A model generated the notes under the pieces. The model worked only from the letters and a program-made list of their open reading frames with translations, was not told where the DNA came from and ran no database searches. From Myxococcaceae bacterium (GTDB lineage Bacteria > Myxococcota > Myxococcia > Myxococcales > Myxococcaceae), in assembly GCA_016793095.1 (NCBI GenBank), contig JAEUJQ010000055.1, positions 1 through 50,338 of the forward strand: a DNA stretch of 50,338 nt, written 5' to 3'. A program made the translations under genes and the position numbers. Positions 1 to 9,500 of this stretch are shown one piece after another. Positions within the stretch are counted from its first letter, which is position 1, and each line of letters starts with the position of its first letter.

Positions 1-1662
1 GCAGGCGTTGGTGCACGCGCCGTTGCAGTCGCCGTTGAGGCACTCGTTGTCGTTCATGCACGACTGGCCGTTCGGCTTCTGCGCCACGCAGCTCTGCATG
101 CCCGTGCCCGGGCAGTACGTGAGGTTCGTGCACTGCGGGAACTGGGTCGTGCTGCACATCTGACCGAGCGTCGCGAGGAACGGCTGGCAGGTGCCCATCG
201 TCGTCATCGTCGCGCCCGCGCAGTACAGCAGCGCCCTGCACTGGTCGCTGTTGGCGCACATGGCGCCGACGTCGCCGTACGCCGTGCAGATGCCGCCCGT
301 GCAGCGCGAGCCCCACTGGCAGACCTCGGGGTTGGTGCCGCAGGGCTGGCCGGGCGCCCGCCGGGGCTCGCACAGGCCGTTGTTGCAGTACTCGGTGTCG
401 AGGCAGTTGGGCCCGTTCGGCACGTTGTTGCCCGTCTCGGCCGTGTTGCAGAAGCCGCCAGGCATCGTATTGAAGCGCTTCACGCAGCGGTCCGCGCCGC
501 CGTCCATGACGCCCGGCTGCGTCGCGCAGATGAGCTCGAAGTCCGTCGGCGTACTGCGGAAGCACTCAGAGCGGCCCTTCACGCAGACCTCGCCCTCGAG
601 CTTGCCCAGGGTGCAGTTGCGCGTCACCGTGCCCGTGTTCGGGCAGACGTAGCCGGTCAGGCACTGCGCCGTGCTGGTGCAGCCCGCGTCGGCGCCGCCG
701 AGCGGGAGGCAGACGTCAGTGCCGGGGCCCTGACGGCAGAACGTGCCGGGAGCGCACTCCTCGGGGCCGTTGCAGGGCACGCTGCCGCCGTCGGGGTTCA
801 CGTAGCGCGCACACTGGCCGCAGCCGCCGCCGCCGATGTTGTTGCAGAAGCCCGCCGCGCACTCGACGTCCGAGGTGCAGATGCTCCCCGGCGGGGCCAG
901 GGGCGTGGTGAAGGCCGTCTCGTCACAGGCCGACAGGGCGACGTTGCGGTCGCGGACGCAGCTGTTGGCGGGGTAGATGGCGTCGAGGCAGCTCCGCAGC
1001 GCCGTCAGGTTGATCGCCCGGCGCATGCGCTCGGCCCCGGCCTGCTCGATGCGGCACTCGTCCCGGCGAATCGCCTCGCAGTTCGCGCGCTGCGCCGCGG
1101 AGGCGATGTTGTTCTGGCGTCCGGTGACGGTGCCGCCGAGCAGGTTCCCGGTCGCCGCGCAGCGGATGTAGAAGTCGCACTCACGCGAGGCGACCTCGGC
1201 GCAGTAGTCGTAGACGCCGCCGTCCGAGGTGGTACCCCCGCCCATCGCCGAGCCGCCCGCCGTCGAACCACCCGCCGTGGAGCCGCCTGCCGTCGAGCCA
1301 CCGGCCGTCGACCCACCCGCCGTCGAACCGCCGGCCGTCGAGCCACCCGCCGTCGAGCCACCTGCCGTCGAGCCACCTGCCGTCGAGCCGCCCGCCGTCG
1401 AGCCACCCGCCGTCGAGCCGCCCGCCGTCGAGCCGCCCGCCGTCGAGCCGCCCGCGTCACCGCCCGCGGCGCCGCCCGCCGTCGAGCCGCCACCCATGGC
1501 CGAGCCTCCCGCGTCGCCTCCGCCCATGCCGGCAGAGCCTCCCGCGCCGCCATCGGGACAAGGCGCTCCGTTGCAGTCATCCACCGGCGCGAAGTTGCCG
1601 CAGCTACAGCCGGTGGTGGAGAACAGGACGACGATTCCGAGGGCAAGCAGGGGTCGAGACAT
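1..1662 (-). CDS. Cysteine-rich lipoprotein with GGSTA-repeat linker (partial, C-terminus beyond left edge)
   Basis: The frame is open from an ATG at 1662 to the window edge, giving at least 554 residues without a stop. The N-terminus is a lipoprotein signal (MSRPLLALGIVV followed by FSTTGC, lipid Cys19), so the protein should be anchored on the cell surface or in the periplasm. Residues about 36-140 are a low-complexity Gly/Ser/Thr/Ala linker built of GGSTA units. The rest is cysteine-rich: first a YCAEVASRECDFYIRC segment with regularly spaced cysteines, then a series of C-x-N-x-E-C or G-x-C-x-x-x-C modules such as NECLNGDCNG near the edge. This architecture is common among myxobacterial surface lipoproteins of unknown function. 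A TAGGTC hexamer lies 8 bases before the start and there is no clear Shine-Dalgarno sequence. I cannot assign a biochemical role. A long proline-rich frame on the other strand is a shadow of the linker. Confidence 0.85.
   Translation of the reverse strand, partial: MSRPLLALGIVVLFSTTGCSCGNFAPVDDCNGAPCPDGGAGGSAGMGGGDAGGSAMGGGSTAGGAAGGDAGGSTAGGSTAGGSTAGGSTAGGSTAGGSTAGGSTAGGSTAGGSTAGGSTAGGSTAGGSTAGGSTAGGSAMGGGTTSDGGVYDYCAEVASRECDFYIRCAATGNLLGGTVTGRQNNIASAAQRANCEAIRRDECRIEQAGAERMRRAINLTALRSCLDAIYPANSCVRDRNVALSACDETAFTTPLAPPGSICTSDVECAAGFCNNIGGGGCGQCARYVNPDGGSVPCNGPEECAPGTFCRQGPGTDVCLPLGGADAGCTSTAQCLTGYVCPNTGTVTRNCTLGKLEGEVCVKGRSECFRSTPTDFELICATQPGVMDGGADRCVKRFNTMPGGFCNTAETGNNVPNGPNCLDTEYCNNGLCEPRRAPGQPCGTNPEVCQWGSRCTGGICTAYGDVGAMCANSDQCRALLYCAGATMTTMGTCQPFLATLGQMCSTTQFPQCTNLTYCPGTGMQSCVAQKPNGQSCMNDNECLNGDCNGACTNAC
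1253..1447 (-). repeat. 15-bp tandem repeat encoding GGSTA linker
   Basis: Thirteen consecutive, nearly identical 15-bp units (plus-strand unit CCGCCCGCCGTCGAG, with single-base variants) lie inside the lipoprotein gene and encode the pentapeptide GGSTA. Because the unit is a multiple of three, copy-number changes would alter linker length without breaking the frame. Confidence 0.85.
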
Positions 1663-1670
1663 GGTGCGGC

Positions 1671-1676
1671 GACCTA
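1671..1676 (-). promoter_or_regulatory. -10-like hexamer TAGGTC
   Basis: On the minus strand TAGGTC ends 8 bases before the ATG at 1662. It belongs to a set of similar hexamers before start codons in this window, placed so that transcription would begin at or next to the start codon. No convincing -35 is visible. Confidence 0.35.
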
Positions 1677-1738
1677 GCGGAAGCTGGGCGGGGACGGAAG
1701 AGGCACTCGGCAAAACAGGCGACCCGGGCTGATCCGGC

Positions 1739-1744
1739 TAGAGT
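1739..1744 (+). promoter_or_regulatory. -10-like hexamer TAGAGT
   Basis: TAGAGT ends 6 bases before the ATG at 1751, with no Shine-Dalgarno between. A -10 element here would put the transcript start at about the A of the ATG, which implies a leaderless mRNA. No clear -35 is visible. Confidence 0.45.
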
Positions 1745-1750
1745 CGGGCC

Positions 1751-2521
1751 ATGGCGAACACCCGATCGCTTTCCCGCCTCAAGGACCTCCTGCTCAAGGG
1801 CGGGCTGATCGACGAGCTGCAGCTTCGCTCCGCCAACGCGCGCATGGAGCAGTGGGGCGGCCGCCTGCCGGCGGTCCTCGTCGAGATGGGCTTCGTTGAC
1901 GAGGAGCAGCTCGTCGAGGTGATCGGCAAGGCGCTCAAGATGCCCGTCACGCACCTCGGCACGGTGGTGAAAGACCCGGCTGCCCTGTCGCGCCTCGACG
2001 TGAAGTTCTGCGAGGAGAACGCGGTCTTCCCCGTCCTCCTCAAGGAGCGCTCGCTCACTCTAGCGATGGCTGACCCGACCGAGCTGGGCGTCATCGACGC
2101 CGTCTCAGCGAAGGCGAACGCGCGCGTGACGCCGGTGCTTGCTTCGGAGAGCGAGATCGCCGCCGCCATCGCCCGGCACTACCGCGGCCAGCACGTCGAG
2201 CCGAAGTCGTACTCGATGCGAAAGCGCGTCACCCACGAGGTGCCCGTCGCCGACGGGGGCAACCTGCCAGAGTCCGTCTTCCAGCTCGACACCAGCCCGC
2301 CCCCGAAGCCCGGAGGCCCGACCGGCTTCATGGCGAAGGCTCCCAGCGCCAACACCATGCTCGACGAGATCCTCGGCGACGATCCGACCGAGGCCACCAA
2401 CGAGGGCTTCACGGAAGAGGAGCTCGTTCGCCTCGATGCCTGCCGCCTCAACCAGGAGAAGGCGTCCACCATCATCCGCGCGCTCACCGAGCTGCTGACG
2501 GAGAAGGGGCATCTCGGTTGA
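1751..2521 (+). CDS. Stand-alone GspE/PilB N-terminal domain (MshEN-type) protein
   Basis: 256 residues. Residues about 5-150 match the N-terminal domain of type II secretion/type IV pilus ATPases (GspE, PilB, MshE): a helical start (LKDLLLKGGLIDELQL), the phrase VLVEMGFVDEEQLVEVIGKA, then LTLAMADPTELGVIDAV. In MshE-type proteins this domain can bind cyclic di-GMP; whether it does here is not shown by the sequence. The Walker-motif ATPase half is absent, and a Pro-rich linker leads to a short acidic and helical C-terminus (EELVRLDACRLNQEKA). It is therefore probably an adaptor or nucleotide sensor, not a motor. The neighbours do not encode other secretion components. A TAGAGT box 6 bases before the ATG supports this start. 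Confidence 0.8.
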   Translation: MANTRSLSRLKDLLLKGGLIDELQLRSANARMEQWGGRLPAVLVEMGFVDEEQLVEVIGKALKMPVTHLGTVVKDPAALSRLDVKFCEENAVFPVLLKERSLTLAMADPTELGVIDAVSAKANARVTPVLASESEIAAAIARHYRGQHVEPKSYSMRKRVTHEVPVADGGNLPESVFQLDTSPPPKPGGPTGFMAKAPSANTMLDEILGDDPTEATNEGFTEEELVRLDACRLNQEKASTIIRALTELLTEKGHLG

Positions 2522-2667
2522 GGCTTTGTTCATGGTTGCTTCAGAAACGCATTCCTCCCATTTTATTACTAGCAAATCCAAGTATTTATAATCGCCTGAT
2601 GAATTCCTGACGACCTGAGAGAAAAGAAAGCGTGCGCTCAGGCGGGGGCTACGCTATCTCCTGCCTC
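2522..2667 (+). promoter_or_regulatory. AT-rich intergenic promoter island with TATAAT
   Basis: The spacer between the GspE-N gene and the TetR gene is strikingly AT-rich compared with its surroundings, mainly from 2525 to 2632. It contains a perfect TATAAT at 2587-2592. The best -35 at normal spacing, TATTAC at 2564-2569, is weak. A transcript would begin near 2599. Such a spacer before an autoregulated TetR gene is a plausible site for promoter and operator. Confidence 0.45.
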
Positions 2668-3315
2668 GTGGGACGTTCGACTGGCTCGCTCAACAGGGAT
2701 CACGCCGAGACCCGCGCGGAGCTCGCGCGTAAGGTCGCGCAGCTATTGCTGTCCTCGGGCGGCTCGCTCCCCTCACTTCAGAAGCTGGCCGATGGGGCGG
2801 GCGTGGACCCGGGCACCCTTCGCCACTACTTCGCTGATCGCCGCGGAGTCGTGAAGGCCGCGATGGAGACGTTGCTGCCGCTCGGCGACGATCAGAAGGC
2901 CCGCGCCCTCGCGCTGGCGACGCTGCCGGTCCGGGAAGCGCTCGTGACGCTGCTCTCGAGGGTCGCGAACGCCTGGGGCGGGTTGCTGGGCAACATGCAC
3001 GCGACGGGCTTCGTCGAGGGCACCGTCGATGCTGGCCTCGGGCAGACCTACGTCACCACGATGCTCGAGCCGACGCTGGCGACCGTCGAGGTGCTGCTCG
3101 AGCGCTTTGCGTCGCGAAACATGCTCGTGCTCGCCGACGTACGGGTGGGTGCGCTGGCGTTGCTGTCGCCAGTGCTGCTCGCCTGTTTCCACCAGTTCCA
3201 GCTTCAGGGCCGCGCGTGCCGGCCCCTCGATCTCACCGCCTTCGTCGAACAGCACGTCGACGGCTTTCTCCGCGGCTACGCCTCCACGCCTTCACCAGTG
3301 TCGTCCCCCGTCTGA
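2668..3315 (+). CDS. TetR/AcrR-family transcriptional regulator
   Basis: 215 residues from the GTG at 2668. The N-terminal helix-turn-helix is clear: a first helix (AETRAELARKVAQLLL), then SLQKLADGAGVDPGTLRHYF followed by ADRRG, the usual TetR recognition helix and Y-F ending. The C-terminal part is all-helical, as expected for a ligand-binding and dimerisation domain. Its ligand is unknown. An in-frame GTG at 2632 would add 12 residues and has a purine-rich stretch upstream, so the start is uncertain. I prefer 2668 because the HTH then begins at the usual distance from the N-terminus. The lipoprotein gene starts 13 bases downstream and is probably cotranscribed, perhaps also a target. Confidence 0.8.
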   Translation: MGRSTGSLNRDHAETRAELARKVAQLLLSSGGSLPSLQKLADGAGVDPGTLRHYFADRRGVVKAAMETLLPLGDDQKARALALATLPVREALVTLLSRVANAWGGLLGNMHATGFVEGTVDAGLGQTYVTTMLEPTLATVEVLLERFASRNMLVLADVRVGALALLSPVLLACFHQFQLQGRACRPLDLTAFVEQHVDGFLRGYASTPSPVSSPV

Positions 3316-3328
3316 ACAGGAGTCCACG

Positions 3329-4720
3329 ATGTCCCGCTCACTCGTCTTCATCCCCGTCGCGCTGTCGCTCTTCGCTGGTTGCCTCAGGAACGATCCGGTG
3401 CCGACGCTGCCGGAGAAGGTGGTGGGCCACTGCCGGTACACCAACCCGTTCGCGAAGCTCGAGGAGTGCCGGGACTACCTCGGCAACTGGACCGAGAAGC
3501 AGGCCCTGGACGACTGCAACGGGCAGCAGCTCGAGGGCAAGCGGGCGCCCTTCGAGGCGGGCACGAAGTGCTCGTACCCGTCGATCCTCGGCTACTGCAT
3601 CCTCGGCGGAAACGACAAGTTCACCCGCATTCACATGCCGGGCTCGGACGAGTCGAAGTGCGCCGGCACCGAGCGTGGCTGTGAGGTGTTCGGTGGTGGC
3701 CTCTTCGATCCAGCGCCGGTCTGCGGCGGCAAGGTGACGGAAGGCGGCGGGGGTGGCCTGGCCACCTTCCAGCCCCCGGTGCTGGTCTGCAAGGCGCCGA
3801 TGGCGGGCGAGCCGGCCGGGAAGAGCGCGAACGGCGAGGTCTGCACGTGGCAGATGATCAGCGGCGCCACCGAGCCCGGCCGTCACTTCGAGCAGTATGC
3901 CGACTGCTCGGCCGTGCGCACCCAGCGCCCCTACTACGGCGCCCCCACGAACAAGGACGCGACCCGTGACGACCCGCGCATGAACGACCCGGTGTACCGG
4001 GCCGAGGTGGAGTGGATCCAGAAGGAGGTCCGTGCGACGGCGTGCGTGTGCTGCCACATGTCCACCGCTCCGCAGGGCGCGTCGAACTGGTACGTGGACC
4101 AGCCCGGCAATTTCATCAACGGGTTCTACGACCGTGGCCTGGCGATGGGCGCGGGGTGGATCGACACCATCAGCTTCGGCGCCTTCCCCAGCGAGCAGAA
4201 CAACGGCTTCTCGCGAGCCGCGCCCGAGCGCCCGACGGACTCCATCTTCGTCACCACCGACCCGGCGCGCATGAAGCGCTTCTTCGAGGCTGAGCTCGCC
4301 TTCCGCGGCAAGACGAAGGCCGACTTCGCCGGCCAGATCTACGGCGCGGGCCCGCTGGACGACCAGCGTCTCTACGTGCCGAAGGCGTGTGAGAACGGCG
4401 AGGGCGTCGACGAGAACGGGAAGATCACCTGGAGCGGTGGCCGCGCGCGGTACCTCTGGGTGCTCGAGAAGGGCTCCGTCAACCCGGGCGTGCCGCCGAA
4501 CCTGGATCTGCCCATGGGCACGCTGTGGCGCTTCGATGTCGCGCCCACCACGCAGGGGGTCGAGTCGGGCGTGACGTACGGCGTCGCTCCCGAGGGCGCC
4601 ACCCAGAAGTTCCCGGCGTCGGGCGCGCCGACGGCGCTGACCGCGGGCAAGGAGTACTACCTGTACGTGCTGCAGGACATCGCGCTGCCGATGACCCGCT
4701 GCTTCTTCACCAAGCGCTGA
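3329..4720 (+). CDS. Lipoprotein with a CxxCH (cytochrome c-type) motif, function unknown
   Basis: 463 residues. It starts at the ATG at 3329, preceded by CAGGAG. A lipoprotein signal (MSRSLVFIPVALSLFAGC, lipid Cys18) is followed by a cysteine-rich N-terminal half. At residues 239-243 the sequence is C-V-C-C-H within TACVCCHMSTAP, which formally fits the heme-c attachment motif CxxCH with one extra cysteine. The following segment (GNFINGFYDRGLAMGAGWID) and PSEQNNGF contain few other obvious ligands. It could be a monoheme surface electron carrier, or the cysteines could be disulfide-bonded and the match accidental. I do not recognise the family with confidence. It lies directly after a TetR regulator and converges with the next gene, with 3 bases between the stops. 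Confidence 0.7.
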   Translation: MSRSLVFIPVALSLFAGCLRNDPVPTLPEKVVGHCRYTNPFAKLEECRDYLGNWTEKQALDDCNGQQLEGKRAPFEAGTKCSYPSILGYCILGGNDKFTRIHMPGSDESKCAGTERGCEVFGGGLFDPAPVCGGKVTEGGGGGLATFQPPVLVCKAPMAGEPAGKSANGEVCTWQMISGATEPGRHFEQYADCSAVRTQRPYYGAPTNKDATRDDPRMNDPVYRAEVEWIQKEVRATACVCCHMSTAPQGASNWYVDQPGNFINGFYDRGLAMGAGWIDTISFGAFPSEQNNGFSRAAPERPTDSIFVTTDPARMKRFFEAELAFRGKTKADFAGQIYGAGPLDDQRLYVPKACENGEGVDENGKITWSGGRARYLWVLEKGSVNPGVPPNLDLPMGTLWRFDVAPTTQGVESGVTYGVAPEGATQKFPASGAPTALTAGKEYYLYVLQDIALPMTRCFFTKR

Positions 4721-4723
4721 CCG

Positions 4724-6544
4724 CTACAGCTTCCAGTCGAGGTCGCCCGCCACGTCGTCCACGGCGCGGGCGACCAGCAGGGGCACGAGCTTCTCGGGCT
4801 TGCCCTTCGGCGCCTTCACCGACCAGCTGCCCTTGAGCGCCTGCTCCGGGTAGCTGAGCACCATGAGCTGAACCTTGAGGCCGGTCTCGGTCTCACCTGG
4901 CAGGACCTGCAGCTTCACCTGGTAGCCCTTGAGGTGGCGGGCCTTGATCACCGAGACCGCCGCCTTCTTGTCCTCTCCCGCCGGCGCGAGCTCAGCGCCC
5001 AGCGCCTCGAGCTTCGCGCGCAGGGACTGCTCCGCGAGCTGTCCCGTCTCCGGGGTCGGCGCGCCCTGGGACTCGAGCGCGACGTAGAGGGCATTGGCCG
5101 GCAGCGCGGGTGGGGGGGCGGCCGCCTGCGGAGCCGCGGCGATGGAGGCGAGCGCCGGGTCGGGCGTCGCCACCCGGTAGCCCGTCTCGAGGGACTTGCC
5201 GAAGCTCGCCTTCGCGGCGTCCTTCTTCCCCTGCCTCGCTTCACAGACCGCGAGCCCGTACAGCGCGCGGCCCTTCGTCAGGTACGCCTTCGCGCCCGTC
5301 GCCCGCTCGCTCGCCCGCTTGAAGAGCGGCGCCGCCGACGCCACGTCATTCGCGGCGAGGTACGCGAGCGCGAGGTGCAGCATGGCCTCCGCAGGAGGGG
5401 ACGGGAGGTCGACCAGCGGCTGCAGGGTGGCCTTCGCGTCAGGGAGCTTGCCCGCGTCGATGAGGCGCGCGGCGAGCACCAGCCGGGCCTCGCGGCTGGC
5501 GGGCGACTGGCCGAGCCCCTTCTTCGCCGCTGCGAGGGCTGCGTCGTGCTGACCCTGCCGCGCGAGCGAGCGGCTCAACCGGCCCTGCGCGAAGGCCGAC
5601 TGCGGGGCGAACGAGAGGTAGGTGTTCCACGACGCGGCGGCGCGCGCGTGCTCGTTCATCGCCGCCAGCGTGTTGGCCTCGAACGAGCGCAGCATGAGCA
5701 CGTTGGGGTGCTTCGAGAGCACGGCGTTCAGGAAGGTGACGGCCGCCTCGTTCGACTGGTGCCGGGTCGAGAGCCAGAAGCGCCCGAGCACCCACGGCAT
5801 GAGCGCCGGATCCGAATCGGGAGAAGAACCGAGGAGCCGCTCCGCCTCGGCGTCTTCCCTTCCGATGGCGAGGAGCAGGGCCAGGGTGGCCGAGGCGAAG
5901 CGCAGGCTCGCGTCGGCCTTGAGCGCGGCGCGGCAGGCGGTCACGGCAGCGTCGAGCTCCTCGGCGGCAAGGCCCACCGGCGCGTCCACGCCCATCGGCT
6001 GCCTGAGCGCCGTCTCCCAGCAGGCGCCGAGCGCGTCGAGCGCCGCGTCGGACTTCGACTCGGGCTGCGCGCTGACCCCCGGCTTCAACGTTCCCCCGTC
6101 GAGCTCCACCGTCGCGCGCGCGAGGGCCTCGCTCGCCTGTGCCAGCAACGCGCCGCGACCGCCGGTCAGCTTCACCGAGAAGGGCGAAGTCTTCTTCCCG
6201 TCGCGCACGGCGCCCGCCAGGAGCAGGCCCGCACCGTCGATGGTGAGCCGCGCTGCCACGACGCGGTCGGCGCCGAGCAGGCCGAGGGCCCTGTCGGCGT
6301 TGGCGTCTGCGGCGAGCGTCGCGACGTCGAGGCCCTCCTGGGCGGCCATCGCGAGCACCTGCTTCATGTCCATCACCGTCTGGGTGTTGGCGCCGATGAG
6401 GAGCGCCTGCGTGCGCGCCTCGACCAGCCGGGCGAAGCGGGCGGCGTCAGGCGACACCTCGAGGGGCAACAGCGCGACGACGGCGGGCCGCGGGGCAGCG
6501 ACCGCCAGGGACGGCACGAGGGTGAGCAGCAGGAGCCGGAGCAT
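4724..6544 (-). CDS. Secreted TPR-repeat protein
   Basis: 606 residues. A cleavable signal peptide is visible (MLRLLLLTLVPSLAVAAP). Residues about 20-150 form an alpha/beta domain starting PAVVALLPLEVSPDAARF, which resembles the N-terminal region of CsgG/TolB-N-like proteins that precede TPRs in many myxobacterial secreted proteins. Residues about 190-460 are helical tetratricopeptide-like repeats (for example NEHARAAASWNTYLSFAP and QHDAALAAAKKGLGQSP). The C-terminal 120 residues form another alpha/beta domain. The function is probably scaffolding in the periplasm, and no catalytic motif is seen. It lies 39 bases after the next gene upstream on the same strand (6584-10114) and may be cotranscribed with it. 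Confidence 0.75.
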   Translation of the reverse strand: MLRLLLLTLVPSLAVAAPRPAVVALLPLEVSPDAARFARLVEARTQALLIGANTQTVMDMKQVLAMAAQEGLDVATLAADANADRALGLLGADRVVAARLTIDGAGLLLAGAVRDGKKTSPFSVKLTGGRGALLAQASEALARATVELDGGTLKPGVSAQPESKSDAALDALGACWETALRQPMGVDAPVGLAAEELDAAVTACRAALKADASLRFASATLALLLAIGREDAEAERLLGSSPDSDPALMPWVLGRFWLSTRHQSNEAAVTFLNAVLSKHPNVLMLRSFEANTLAAMNEHARAAASWNTYLSFAPQSAFAQGRLSRSLARQGQHDAALAAAKKGLGQSPASREARLVLAARLIDAGKLPDAKATLQPLVDLPSPPAEAMLHLALAYLAANDVASAAPLFKRASERATGAKAYLTKGRALYGLAVCEARQGKKDAAKASFGKSLETGYRVATPDPALASIAAAPQAAAPPPALPANALYVALESQGAPTPETGQLAEQSLRAKLEALGAELAPAGEDKKAAVSVIKARHLKGYQVKLQVLPGETETGLKVQLMVLSYPEQALKGSWSVKAPKGKPEKLVPLLVARAVDDVAGDLDWKL

Positions 6545-6583
6545 GCCGCGCAGCCTCGCACACCTCGGCGGGGCCGAGGCTCG

Positions 6584-9500
6584 TCAGGGCACGAATACGT
6601 ACGCAGCGCCGCTGCCGCTCAACGCGTTGCTGGACTGGTCGCCGTTGATCCCGCTCGCGGCCGAGTCCTCACCGCCGGCTCCACAGACCAGCGTGTTGCC
6701 GTCGCGGCTCACGACCGCCCGCCCCGCGAAGAAGTCGTTGGCATCGGTGTTCGAGGCCTTGACGAAGTGGCGCTGGCTCCACACGCCGGCGACGCGACCG
6801 AAGACGAAGGCCGCGCCGCTGTCGGAGCTCGAGTTGTTTGCCGCGTTTCCGTCCACGCCGGTGGCGTTGCTGTCTTCGCCGAAGGCGCCGATCACGACCA
6901 GGTGCCCATCACGGCTGACGCTCACGGAGTTCCCGAAGCCGTCGCCGCTGGTGAGGGTGCTGATGCTCCCGGAAGTGAACGGGCCCTTGAGGAACGCCTG
7001 CACGGTGTACGAGGTGCTGGTGGGGCTGCGGGTGAACACGTACGCCGCGCCCGACCCATACGCCGAGTACTGCGTCGTCGTGCCGTTGACGCCGGTCGCG
7101 TTGCTGTCGTCTCCCGGCGAGCCCACCACGAGCGTCGTGCCGTCTCCGCTGATGGCGACGGAGGCGCCGAAGCGATCCTCGTCGCGGAAGACCGTGGGGG
7201 AGACTCCAGACGTCAGCGCCCACCCCGGACTCGAGAAGACATCGACGACCCCGCGATCGAACGAGAAGCCGGGCGAGCCCACGGCCAGCGTGGTGCCGTC
7301 TCCGCTGAGCGCAACCGCGGACCCGAAGACGTGGTCCTGGAAGGGCCCGAACGTCTTGAGGTACGCCTGCTGAGTCCACGCTGAACCCAGGCGCCTGAAC
7401 AGGTACGCGGCGCCCGCCTCGAGCGCGCTGTTGTTGGCCTGGGACGAGCCGTTGCCGTCTTCTCCCGGAGCGCCGACCGCGAGCAGGTTCCCGTCGTCGC
7501 TGAGCGAGACGGCCGCGCCGAAGCGATCAAACGCACCCGTGTTCGAGGCCTTCAGGTACGCCTGCTGGCTCCAGGTCGTTCCGGTGCGGGTGAAGACGTA
7601 GACCGCGCCACTCCCGCTCGCCGAGTTGTCCGAGGCGTTCCCGTTGGGGCCCGTCGCGTTGCTGTCTTCTCCGCTGGCCCCGACCGCGAGGGTGTTTCCG
7701 TCGGCGCTCAGGCTGAGCGCGCCTCCGAACCGGTCGTCTGCATCGGGGTTCGACGCCTTGAGGTACGCCTGCTGGGTCCACACGCTGCCGCTGCGCACCA
7801 GCACGTAGACGGCTCCGGAGTTGAGGACCGAGTTGTCGGCCTCAGTCCCGTTGCTGTCTTCGCCCGATGCACCGACGACGAGCGTGGAGCCATCGGCGCT
7901 GAGAGCGAACGAGCTGCCGAAGCCGTCGTCGGCGTCCGGGTTCGAGGCCTTGAGCCAGGCCTGTTGGGACAGGGGGCGGAGGACGACCACCGAGTAGACC
8001 CGCGTCGCCCCGCCCGCGGCTCTCACGTGGACGACGATGGGGGTCGCAGGCCCGGCGAGCGGCACGAGCACCGTGGCCCCCGAGGTGAAGCCAACGCCGT
8101 TCAGGGTGACGGTGACCCCGGCGGGGTTGGGGACTGTGGCGTTCACCGCGACGCTCACCGTCCCCGCGGCGACGGAGGTCGTGTAGCTGAAGGTCCCCGA
8201 CGCGAACGAGATGGTGCCCGGGGTGACGGACAGCGCGCTGAGCGACGCGTCGTCCCACACGCAGCTCGTCACGCCGTTCCCCGTGTAGCCGCTGTTGCAC
8301 GCGCAGGTGCGGCTCCCCGGAGTGTTGGTGCAGGTCGCGTTGGTCGCGCAGCCGCCGTTGCTGGTGAGGCACTCGTTGATGTCCGTGCAGGTGAGGCCGT
8401 CGCCGGTGTAGCCCGAGGTGCAGGTGCAGGTGCGGCTGCCGACCGTGTTGCCGCAGGTCGCGTTCACGCTGCAGCCTCCGTTGTTCGTCAGGCACTCGTT
8501 CACGTCGGCGCAGGTGACGCCGTTGCCGGTGAAGCCCATGTTGCAGGCGCAGGTCCGACTGCCGGGCGTGTTGGTGCACGTCGCGTTGCCGCTGCACCCG
8601 CCGTTGTTCGTGAGGCACTCGTTGACGTCAGCGCAGGTGAGGCCGTCACCGGTGAACCCCATGGTGCAGGTGCAGGTGCGGCTGCCGGGGGTGTTGGCGC
8701 AGGTGGCGTTCGCGCTGCACCCCCCGTTGTTGGTGAGGCACTCGTTGACGTCTGCGCAGGTGACGCCATCACCGGTGAAGCCCGCGTTGCACGCGCACGT
8801 GCGGGCGCCGACGGTGTTGGTGCAGGTCGCGTTGGCGCTGCAGCCCCCGTTGCTCGAGAGGCACTCGTTGACGTCTGCGCAGGTGAGCCCGTTCCCGGCG
8901 TAGCCGGAGCTGCAGGTGCACGTGCGCGAGCCAGGCGTGTTCGTGCAGAGCGCGTTCGCGCTGCACCCCCCGTTGTTCGACAGGCACTCGTTCACGTCCG
9001 TGCAGGCGACACCATCACCGACGAAGCCGGCGTTGCAGGCACAGGTGCGGCTCCCGACGGTGTTGGTGCAGGTCGCGTTCGGGCTGCAGCCGCCGTTGCC
9101 CGTCAGACACTCGTTCACGTCCACGCACGTGCTGCCACTGCGGACGTAGCCTGGGTCACACAGCAGCCCGCAGGTGCTGCCGTTGCAGGTCGCCGTGCCA
9201 TTCGCGGCGGACGGACAGACCCTGCACGAGGTGCCGCAGGAGGTGACGGCGGTGTCCGGCACGCACTGCTGCCCGCACGCGTGCTGCCCTGCAGGACAGC
9301 GGCACTGCCCGGAGGTGCAGGTCGCCCCCATCGGGCAGTCGGTGCTCAAGCGGCAGCCAGCCAGACAGCCCCGCGTGACCGGATCGCAGAAGTAGCCTGG
9401 CCCACAGCCGGGGCCCGTCGTGCAGTCCATCGGCAGGAGCTGACAGCTCCCCCGGTTGCAGACCTCACCGTTGCCGCACACCCAGCCGCACTGGCCGCAG

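Noticed and set aside
4934-7384. Very long plus-strand open frame antisense to the TPR protein and adhesin genes
   Set aside because: High G+C with strong third-position bias produces long shadow frames. This translation is Arg/Gly-rich without domains, while the minus-strand frames have signal peptides and clear domains.
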